Of a DNA stretch of 34,887 nt, positions 10,979 through 18,479 are shown piece after piece. The DNA comes from Deltaproteobacteria bacterium (GTDB lineage Bacteria > Desulfobacterota > Desulfomonilia > UBA1062), in the NCBI GenBank assembly GCA_029574005.1, contig JAKQBR010000369.1:1-34887 (forward strand), written 5' to 3'. A program made the translations under genes and the position numbers. Within the stretch, counting starts at the first letter, position 1. Each line of letters begins with the position of its first letter. The notes below the pieces were generated by a model. That model was not told where the DNA came from. It searched no databases and saw only the letters and a list, made by a program, of their open reading frames with translations.

Positions 10979-11590
10979 TTGGGCATACGCACGACTTCTT
11001 TCGCGATCACGATCATGCTGATGGTTCTCCTCATGGCGGGCTCGGGAACTCCGGCCCGGGCGGACATCTATGTCAAAGAGATGCCGGACGGCAGCCTGAA
11101 TTTCAGCAACTGTCCTTTAGGCAAAGGCTGGACCGTCTACATGCGCGAACGCCCCCGGGCCAGGACGCGCAGCTATGCCCGCGGCCCCTCGCGCAGCTAC
11201 CGCCGTTCGGAATGGGACGGACTGATCAAGGACATCGCCGTGAATCACGGCGTGGACCCGGTGCTGGTGCGCGGTATCATCGAGGTGGAATCCGGCTTCG
11301 AGCCCTCGGCCCTGTCGCCCAAGGGCGCCATGGGCCTCATGCAGCTCATGCCGGGGACGGCCAGCGACTTAGGCGTGGATGATCCCTGGGACCCGGTGCA
11401 GAACATCAAGGGCGGGACCAAGTACCTCTCCTGGCTCCTGAAGAAATACAACGGCAACCTGGAAAAGGCCCTCGCGGCCTATAACGCCGGACCGAATGCC
11501 GTGGATTCCTACAACGGCATCCCGCCTTTCCAGGAGACGCAGGACTACGTGCGGACCATCATCTCGCGCTACACCGGCAGGGCATACTGA
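10979..11590 (+). CDS. Lytic transglycosylase (SLT domain) with DUF4124-like N-terminus
   Basis: TTG start with GAGGAGG RBS; signal peptide; [35 protein letters not shown] motif; AYNAGPNAV. Confidence 0.9.
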   Translation: MGIRTTSFAITIMLMVLLMAGSGTPARADIYVKEMPDGSLNFSNCPLGKGWTVYMRERPRARTRSYARGPSRSYRRSEWDGLIKDIAVNHGVDPVLVRGIIEVESGFEPSALSPKGAMGLMQLMPGTASDLGVDDPWDPVQNIKGGTKYLSWLLKKYNGNLEKALAAYNAGPNAVDSYNGIPPFQETQDYVRTIISRYTGRAY

Positions 11591-12135
11591 TGAACCTGGC
11601 CAACGCCCTGACGCTTTCGCGCATCCTCGTCGTACCGATCATTGCGCTGTTGCTCATGGACGGTGGTTTCTGGCCGTCTCTTGCCGCGGCCGTGCTGTTC
11701 ATCATCGCCTCCATCACGGACTGGCTGGACGGCTACCTGGCCCGGGCCTACCATATGGAGTCCAACCTCGGCAAACTCCTGGACCCCCTGGCCGACAAGA
11801 TCCTGATCGTGGCGGTGCTGGTCTTCCTGATCCCCCTGGGCAGGGTGCCGGCCTGGATGGCGGCCGTGATCATCATCCGCGAGCTGGTGGTGACCGGGGT
11901 GCGCGCCATCGCGGCCGAGCGGCAGATCATCATTGCCGCCAACTGGCTGGGCAAATACAAGACCGCCTTCCAGATCGCGGCCTGCATACCGCTTTTGTTC
12001 CCCTCCCCCTTCCTGACCGCGCAGATGCATACCGCCGGGCTGTACTTCCTGTGGATCGCCACCTTCTTCGCGGTGTGGAGCGGGTGGGATTATGTGTACG
12101 ACTATTTCCGCCAGGCGTACAGCAACGCGGCATAA
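11590..12135 (+). CDS. pgsA: CDP-diacylglycerol-glycerol-3-phosphate 3-phosphatidyltransferase
   Basis: DWLDGYLARAYHMESNLGKLLDPLADK CDP-alcohol phosphotransferase signature; LANALTLSRI N-terminus. Confidence 0.95.
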   Translation: MNLANALTLSRILVVPIIALLLMDGGFWPSLAAAVLFIIASITDWLDGYLARAYHMESNLGKLLDPLADKILIVAVLVFLIPLGRVPAWMAAVIIIRELVVTGVRAIAAERQIIIAANWLGKYKTAFQIAACIPLLFPSPFLTAQMHTAGLYFLWIATFFAVWSGWDYVYDYFRQAYSNAA

Positions 12136-12219
12136 CGCCACCGGTCATCACCCCCGCACCGGATTCAGCGCGTCCGGGGCAGGCCTAAAAACCCTCCGGG
12201 GCCTCGATGCAAACTGGAA

Positions 12220-12429
12220 TCAGTGCCCCTTGGCCGGCGCCTTGGTGGTCGTGCCCAGCTGCTCGTAGAGCGGGCAATAGCCCGAGGCCGCGCTGGAGAG
12301 CAAGGCTCCTGCCACAACCAGCAGGAGACCGGCCTTGCCTTTGAGCCATCCCAGGAGATACAACGCCACCACCGCGAGGGCAACGCCCAGCCTGATCATC
12401 CGGTCTTGAAAACCGACATTCTGCTCCAT
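12220..12429 (-). CDS. Small membrane protein, DUF2892/YgaP-TM-like
   Basis: MEQNVGFQDRMIRLGVALAVVALYLLGWLKGKAGLLLVVAGALLSSAASGYCPLYEQLG resembles DUF2892 (start from ORF 12220..12474). Confidence 0.75.
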   Translation of the reverse strand: MEQNVGFQDRMIRLGVALAVVALYLLGWLKGKAGLLLVVAGALLSSAASGYCPLYEQLGTTTKAPAKGH

Positions 12430-12603
12430 GCGAGAAAGCCTCCCCGTATTCAGTATGCCGTGGATTATCAGCAAAAACCCCGCGCCCAGTCAAGCATGTA
12501 TCCGATGAAAAAGCTGAAAAGGCCCCCGCACGACAGGGTCACTCGGCGCTACGGACCCGTGGCCGCCAGGCGTCGCAAGCGCCTCCATCTGATGATTGTC
12601 TGC

Positions 12604-12632
12604 TTGTAAGACCGCCATCCGTCTGCTATAAA
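12604..12632 (+). promoter_or_regulatory. Candidate sigma70-type promoter for the downstream OYE-like gene
   Basis: TTGTAA - 17 nt - TATAAA, about 66 nt upstream of ATG 12698. Confidence 0.5.
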
Positions 12633-12697
12633 ATCCACGGCCGATGAACGGCCTTGAACCGTGATTGCTCTGCATTTCCTATCGACAAGGAGGGTGT

Positions 12698-13930
12698 ATG
12701 CGCGCCTCACAAGCGCCCGTCAATCAACCAGGACCGCTCTTCACCGCCATAGCCATCAACCATCTTGAGCTCAAGAACCGCATCTTCAAGGCCCCCACCA
12801 TGGAGGCCATGGCGGATGAGGACGGGGCGCCGACCGATAGAATGACCAGGTTCTTCCAGCGCACGGCTGCGGGCGGCAGCGGGCTCATGATCACGGGGCT
12901 TACCTATGTAAACAACGCGGGCAAGGGATATATGGCCGAAAACGGCATGCACGCCGACCGTTTGATCCCGCGCTGGAAAGCGCTGACGGACGAGGTGCAT
13001 GCCGCGGGCGGCAGGATCGTGATGCAGATCTCGCATGCGGGCAGGCTGGCCGACCCGCGGGTCCTGAATGGGGCCAAGGCCAGGGCGGCCTCTGCGATGC
13101 CGAACCTCATGTATCTGCATTGGGCAAAGCGTCTCACGGTGCGGGAAATCCGGGAGATCATCCGCGACTTCGGAGAGGCGGCCGGACGGGTCAAGTCCGC
13201 GGGCTTCGACGGTGTGGAGATCCATTCCTCCGGGGGATATCTCCTGGCAAGCTTCCTCTCTCCGCTCACCAATCGCAGGACGGATGACTGGGGCGGCGAT
13301 CAGGTTCGGCGCTTCCGGCTCTTCGAGGAGGTCTACCACGCCGTGCGCCGGGCGTGCGGGAGGGACTATCCGGTTTTCGCCAAGCTGCATCTGGGCGATT
13401 TCCTGCTGCTGGGCCGGCCGTGGCCCGGGAACTATGACGCGGGCGTGCGCATGCAGGCGCTGGGGGTCGACGCCATCGAGTTCGCGATCGGGGTGCAGGA
13501 GAACATCACCATCACCTTTGCCAAGGGAGGCATGCCCATCGAGGTGGTGGGGGATTCCTTGAGCCCCCTGCACCGCCTGTACTGGAAAACCATCGCCGTG
13601 TGCTATACCCCGTTCACGAAGTTCAAAGGGCCCTACTTCACGCATGCCGCGCGCGAGCTGAAACGGCGGGGACTCACCGTTCCCCTGCTGTTGTCGGGCG
13701 GATTCCGGCGCTTCGCCGAAGCGGAACACGCCATTGCCAGCGGCACGGCGGACCTGGTGGGCATGTCGCGGCCGCTGTTGCGGGAGCCCGACCTTCCCCG
13801 CCGCTGGATGAGCGGCCATCGCGAGGACTCCACGTGCGTATCCTGCAACCGCTGCACCCTGGGATTGGTCAATGCCACGCCCATACACTGCTCATACCGA
13901 GAAGAGGCGCGGCCGAAGAGACATCCATGA
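12698..13930 (+). CDS. NADH:flavin oxidoreductase / old yellow enzyme family, single-domain, with C-terminal Cys cluster
   Basis: LKNRIFKAPTMEAMADEDG, QISHAGR, GVEIHSSGGYLLASFLSPLTNRRTDDWGG, C-terminal CVSCNRC-x11-C; AAGGAGG RBS before 12698. Confidence 0.9.
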   Translation: MRASQAPVNQPGPLFTAIAINHLELKNRIFKAPTMEAMADEDGAPTDRMTRFFQRTAAGGSGLMITGLTYVNNAGKGYMAENGMHADRLIPRWKALTDEVHAAGGRIVMQISHAGRLADPRVLNGAKARAASAMPNLMYLHWAKRLTVREIREIIRDFGEAAGRVKSAGFDGVEIHSSGGYLLASFLSPLTNRRTDDWGGDQVRRFRLFEEVYHAVRRACGRDYPVFAKLHLGDFLLLGRPWPGNYDAGVRMQALGVDAIEFAIGVQENITITFAKGGMPIEVVGDSLSPLHRLYWKTIAVCYTPFTKFKGPYFTHAARELKRRGLTVPLLLSGGFRRFAEAEHAIASGTADLVGMSRPLLREPDLPRRWMSGHREDSTCVSCNRCTLGLVNATPIHCSYREEARPKRHP

Positions 13931-13989
13931 ACGGTCGAAACCTTCCGGCCGAGGTTGAGGACGCCTAGGCCAGAAAGAAAGGAGCACGT

Positions 13990-14304
13990 ATGCAACCTTA
14001 CCTGATCTATATGACCGCCGGCTCGCTCGAAGAGGCCGAAAAAATCGGCAAGGCCCTGGTTGGTGAACGCCTGGCCGCCTGCGTGAACATTATCGAACAC
14101 ATGCGCTCGTTCTATTGGTGGGAGGGAACACTCCAGGAGGACCATGAGGTCGTCATGATCGCCAAGACCACGTCGCCCCTGGTGGATTCGCTGGTCGAAA
14201 GGGTGAAGTCCCTGCATAGCTACCGTGTGCCCTGCATCGTGTCCGTGCCGATCTCCGGCGGCAATCCCGACTTCCTCGAATGGATCGACGAGGTAACACG
14301 ATAA
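13990..14304 (+). CDS. cutA: CutA1-like divalent cation tolerance protein
   Basis: YMTAGSLEEAEKIGKALVGERLAACVNIIEHMRSFYWWEG...KTTSPLVDSLVERVKSLHSYRVPCIVSVPI. Confidence 0.93.
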   Translation: MQPYLIYMTAGSLEEAEKIGKALVGERLAACVNIIEHMRSFYWWEGTLQEDHEVVMIAKTTSPLVDSLVERVKSLHSYRVPCIVSVPISGGNPDFLEWIDEVTR

Positions 14305-14657
14305 TTTTATCCATGTCACGCATCAAAGACCGGCCGCCCGGAAGGGTCGCGACGGCAGGAAAAAAATAAAATGAACCACGGATTTTTTATTGATTTATTC
14401 TGCTTTCTTCTCTATATGCTCAAGCAGAAATGGGATGAAAAATCATGGGGGCCGGACAATTTTTAATTGTGATATGCATGGCTTAGCACAGAGTAAGCGC
14501 ATCGCGGCTCACGCGGGAAGAGAGCGAACATCGCAGGTGTCTTGCCCGCTCCATTCACACCACCTCCGGAAGCAATCGAATTTCTTGGTCGAAATGATAT
14601 TTTTCCCTCAATATTATTTTTCAAAATCCGATAATGCCGGAATAAGGAGGAGCGAGA

Positions 14658-15953
14658 ATGGCTAAGATGAGCCAGACGAAGGAATTGGCAGTCCCCACTG
14701 AAGATCCCGACCCCTTGGGTAAGGACCCGAGCGAAGAGCCCCCATCCTCACGCACGGCCCTCGCCAAGGTTCTCACCGTCAAGGAGCACTTACGCCGCAA
14801 AAAAGAGTACTCCGGACTCATCCCCTTAAGCGAAAAATCGCTCCGGTTCTTATGCGATCATTATCCTCAGGCAACCCCCGAGGATTGGTCAAACTGGCAA
14901 TGGCAGCTCCAGAACAGCATCTGCACGGCCGACAAGCTTCAAAATTTCCTCAGGCTTTCGTATCCGGAGATCCTGGCCATGAGCCAGAGCCGCGCCGGAC
15001 TGCCGCTGCGCATCACGCCCTACTTTGCCAGCCTGCTCGACCGCGAGGACGCCGAACAGCCCATGCGCCGCTGCGTGGTGCCGGTCAGCTCCGAGTTCGT
15101 GACCTGTCCGGGAGAATCACCCGACCCCCTGGGAGAGGATCACCAGAGCCCGGTGCCGGGCCTTGTCCATCGCTACCCCGACCGGGTGCTCTTCCTGACA
15201 ACGGGCTTTTGCTCAACCTATTGCCGCTACTGCACCCGCTCGCGCATGGTGGGCAACACCACCAAGTTCCGCGTCAGCGTCAAACAGTGGGACCAGGCCA
15301 TCGCCTACATCGATGCTACGCCCAGTGTGCGCGACGTGCTGCTTTCGGGCGGCGATCCCTTGACCCTGATGGACAGTCAACTGGACTACCTGCTCACCCG
15401 CATCAAGGCTATCCCGCACGTGGAGATGGTGCGCATCGGCACCAAGGTGCCGGCGGTCCTGCCGCAGCGCATCACGTCCAAGCTGCTGAAGACCTTGAAG
15501 AAGCATCAGCCGCTCTGGCTTTCGATCCACTTCACCCACCCCGACGAGCTCACCCCGGAGACCTCCGCGGCCTGCAACCAGCTGGCCGACGCCGGCGTGC
15601 CGCTCGGCAGCCAGACCGTGCTGCTCAAGGGCATCAACGATGATGTCGAGACGATGAGACGGCTGTTCCAGGGCCTCTTGAAGATCCGCGTGCGGCCCTA
15701 CTACCTCTATCAGTGCGATCCGATCTTGGGCTCGGGACACTTCCGCACGTCCGTTCAGCGCGGGATCGACATGATCCAGGGCCTGCGCGGCCATACCTCC
15801 GGTTACGCGGTGCCGCACTATGTCGTGGACGCGCCCGGCGGCGGCGGCAAGATCCCGCTCCTTCCCGAATATTACCAGGGCACGCAGCACGGGCAGATCG
15901 TCCTGAAGAACTTCGAGGGCAGGCTCTTTCGCTATCCGGACGTCCAATCCTAG
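14658..15953 (+). CDS. Lysine 2,3-aminomutase (KamA)-family radical SAM/PLP enzyme
   Basis: [41 protein letters not shown] (CxxxCxxC), [30 protein letters not shown] PLP-Lys motif; GGAGGAG RBS. Confidence 0.93.
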   Translation: [431 protein letters not shown]

Positions 15954-15959
15954 GGTGGT

Positions 15960-16964
15960 ATGAAGCGCTTGCTGATCGGGCTTACCTATGATCTGCGCGA
16001 GGATTACCTGAAGGAAGGCTTCAGCCTGGAAGAAACGGCCGAGTTCGATCGCAGCGACACCATCGCTGCCCTGGAGGCGTGTCTGAGGCAACGGGGCTAC
16101 GAAACCGATCGCATCGGGCATGCCAGAGAGCTCGTGAAGCGTCTGTCCCGGGGTGATCGCTGGGACATGGTCTTCAATATCGCCGAGGGGCTTTACGGCA
16201 TCGGCCGCGAGGCGTTGGTACCGGCCCTGCTCGATGCCTACCGCATACCGTATACCTTCTCCGACCCCCTGGTCCTGGCCCTGACCCTGCACAAAGGCAT
16301 GACCAAGCAGATCGTGCGCGCGCTGGGCATCCCCACCGCCGATTTTGCTGTGGTGAAAACCCCTGAAGACATCGAGGCTATCGAGCTGCCCCTGCCGCTC
16401 TTTGCCAAACCCGTGGCCGAAGGCACCGGCAAGGGCATCAGCCGGAGGTCAAGGATATCCTCGCACGCCGAACTGGAAACCGAGTGTCTCCGGCTCCTGA
16501 CCGAATTCAAGCAGCCCGTGCTGGTGGAGACCTATCTGCCGGGGCGCGAATTCACGGCCGGTCTGGTCGGAACGGACAGCGATAGTCGTTGCATCGGCGT
16601 CATGGAGGTGGTATTTAAAGAGGCAATGGATTTTGATCGTATTTACTCGTACCATACCAAGGCCAACTACGAAGAGATCGTGCACTACCGCATTCCGGAA
16701 ACCGAGGTGCTCGAACAATGCCGGGATCTTGCGCTGACGGCATGGCGCGGCTTAGGCTGCCGTGATGGGGGCCGCGTCGACATCCGCATGGATGCCGCCG
16801 GCGTGCCGAACTTCATCGAGGTCAATCCATTAGCCGGGCTTAATCCCGTGCATTCCGACCTGCCGATCCTCTGTTCGCTCTTCAAGATACCCTACCGGCA
16901 GCTCATCGACGAGATCATGGAATCCGCCCTGCAACGGGTGGAAACGACGCATGCGGTGAGATGA
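15960..16964 (+). CDS. ATP-grasp ligase, D-Ala-D-Ala ligase-like (paralog 1)
   Basis: FNIAEG, IPYTFSDPLVLALTLHKGMTK, PLFAKPVAEGTGKGI, VDIRMDAAGVPNFIEVNPLAGLNPVHSDLP. Confidence 0.88.
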   Translation: MKRLLIGLTYDLREDYLKEGFSLEETAEFDRSDTIAALEACLRQRGYETDRIGHARELVKRLSRGDRWDMVFNIAEGLYGIGREALVPALLDAYRIPYTFSDPLVLALTLHKGMTKQIVRALGIPTADFAVVKTPEDIEAIELPLPLFAKPVAEGTGKGISRRSRISSHAELETECLRLLTEFKQPVLVETYLPGREFTAGLVGTDSDSRCIGVMEVVFKEAMDFDRIYSYHTKANYEEIVHYRIPETEVLEQCRDLALTAWRGLGCRDGGRVDIRMDAAGVPNFIEVNPLAGLNPVHSDLPILCSLFKIPYRQLIDEIMESALQRVETTHAVR

Positions 16965-16965
16965 C

Positions 16966-17973
16966 ATGGCCGCGCCCAAGACCATCGCCATTATCCATAA
17001 CCCCGTATCCGAACTGGCGGCCGCCGACGAACGCGACGTCCTGGATCAGGTAGAAGAGATCGTTGACAGCGTCGGAGTCCTGGGCTACGCGCATGAGGTT
17101 CTGCCTTTCAATCCCAACCTGGTGGAGATGAAGCAGGCCCTGCAACGCATCAAGCCCTACTGCATCTTCAACCTGGTGGAGGCCGTGGACGGCGACAGCA
17201 AGCTGCAGCACCTGGCCCCGGCGTTTTATGACCACCTGGGGATTCCCTATACGGGCGCTTCGACCGAGGCCCTTTTCCTCACCACCCACAAGGTGCTGGC
17301 CAAGAAATGGATGTCCATGGCACAGGTACCCACGGCTGAATGGCTGGCCATGGAAAATCCTCCCATGAGCGCGCCCACCTTCCCGGGCCGCTATATCATC
17401 AAGCCGGTCAGCGAGGAGGCCTCGGTAGGTTTGGACGCCTCGGCCATCGTTACGGCGGATAGCCGGGAGGAACTGATGGACCTGGTTAGGGAACGGCAGC
17501 GCCTGTTGGGCAAGGCCTGTTTCGCCGAGCGCTATATCGAAGGCCGGGAGTTTAATCTGTCCCTGCTGGGACGTCCCGGGGGCGTCGACGCCATGCCCCC
17601 GGCCGAGATGAATTTCGATTTCCCCGAAGGCGTTCCCAAGATCATGGATTACAAGGCCAAATGGGTGGAAGGCACCCTTGAGTGGGAGGGAACTCAGCGC
17701 ACCTTCGATCTGCCGCCATCCGACAACGATCTGCTGGAGAAGCTCAAGGCCATCGCCAAACGATGCTGGGACCTCTTTCACTTGCGCGGTTACGCACGGG
17801 TCGATTTCAGGGTCGATAAGCAGGGTGAACCTTTCGTGCTGGAGATCAACGCCAACCCCTGCATAACCTCGGGCAGCGGATTCCCGGTCGCCTGCGAAAA
17901 ATCCGGCCTGGGCTATGATGCCATGGTGCAGAGGATCCTGGAAGATACGCTTGGCCGCGAGTCCCTGGCATGA
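16966..17973 (+). CDS. ATP-grasp ligase, D-Ala-D-Ala ligase-like (paralog 2)
   Basis: FNLVEAVDGD, LGIPYTGASTEALFLTTHKVLAKK, YIIKPVSEEASVGL, RVDFRVDKQGEPFVLEINANPCIT. Confidence 0.88.
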   Translation: MAAPKTIAIIHNPVSELAAADERDVLDQVEEIVDSVGVLGYAHEVLPFNPNLVEMKQALQRIKPYCIFNLVEAVDGDSKLQHLAPAFYDHLGIPYTGASTEALFLTTHKVLAKKWMSMAQVPTAEWLAMENPPMSAPTFPGRYIIKPVSEEASVGLDASAIVTADSREELMDLVRERQRLLGKACFAERYIEGREFNLSLLGRPGGVDAMPPAEMNFDFPEGVPKIMDYKAKWVEGTLEWEGTQRTFDLPPSDNDLLEKLKAIAKRCWDLFHLRGYARVDFRVDKQGEPFVLEINANPCITSGSGFPVACEKSGLGYDAMVQRILEDTLGRESLA

Positions 17974-18443
17974 ATTTCCGCTATCAGGTCCTCCCCTCGG
18001 ACTGCGAGGATGTGCGGCGCATCGTAGACTCAACGGGCTTCTTCTACCCCGATGAAGTGGACATGGCCGTCGAACTCGTCCAGGCCCATCTGGAACAGGG
18101 TCCGGACTCCGGCTATCATTTCGTGTTCGCGCAGGACGCCGGCGGCGTGCACGGCTACACCTGCTACGGCCCGGTTGCGTGCACGCGCGGCAGCTTCGAC
18201 CTGTATTGGATCGCGGTGGACAAGAACCGCCAGCAGCAGGGCCTGGGCCGCGAGCTGCTTGAGCATACCGAGATCTGCATCCAGGCCTCCGGCGGGATGC
18301 GCGTCTACATCGAGACCTCGGCGCGCGAGCTCTACCGGCCGACGCAGCGGTTCTATGAACGCTGCGGGTATGAGGCCGAAGCGCGGCTCAAGGATTTCTA
18401 CGCCCCCGGCGACAGCAAGATCATCTATGTGAAGCATTTCTAG
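17970..18443 (+). CDS. GNAT-family N-acetyltransferase
   Basis: YWIAVDKNRQQQGLGRELLEHTE acetyl-CoA motif A and RPTQRFYERCGYE; 4-nt overlap with previous CDS. Confidence 0.9.
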   Translation: MNFRYQVLPSDCEDVRRIVDSTGFFYPDEVDMAVELVQAHLEQGPDSGYHFVFAQDAGGVHGYTCYGPVACTRGSFDLYWIAVDKNRQQQGLGRELLEHTEICIQASGGMRVYIETSARELYRPTQRFYERCGYEAEARLKDFYAPGDSKIIYVKHF

Positions 18444-18479
18444 GAGAAGCGGCCGGTTGGACGGCGAGGTCGTGGGAAC

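Noticed and set aside
12223-12609. 128-aa plus-strand ORF opposite the DUF2892 gene
   Set aside because: Arg/Gly-rich shadow translation without a domain; the minus-strand DUF2892-like protein explains the region.
14500-14580. Glycine-riboswitch-like fragments (GGGAAGAG, CACCTCCGGAAGCAA) in the cassette leader
   Set aside because: The match is fragmentary and lacks the full conserved core and P1 stem; not supportable without a covariance search.
14390-14665. 91-aa plus-strand ORF in the AT-rich leader
   Set aside because: No recognisable domain, no clear RBS, overlaps the well-supported aminomutase start; composition does not look coding.
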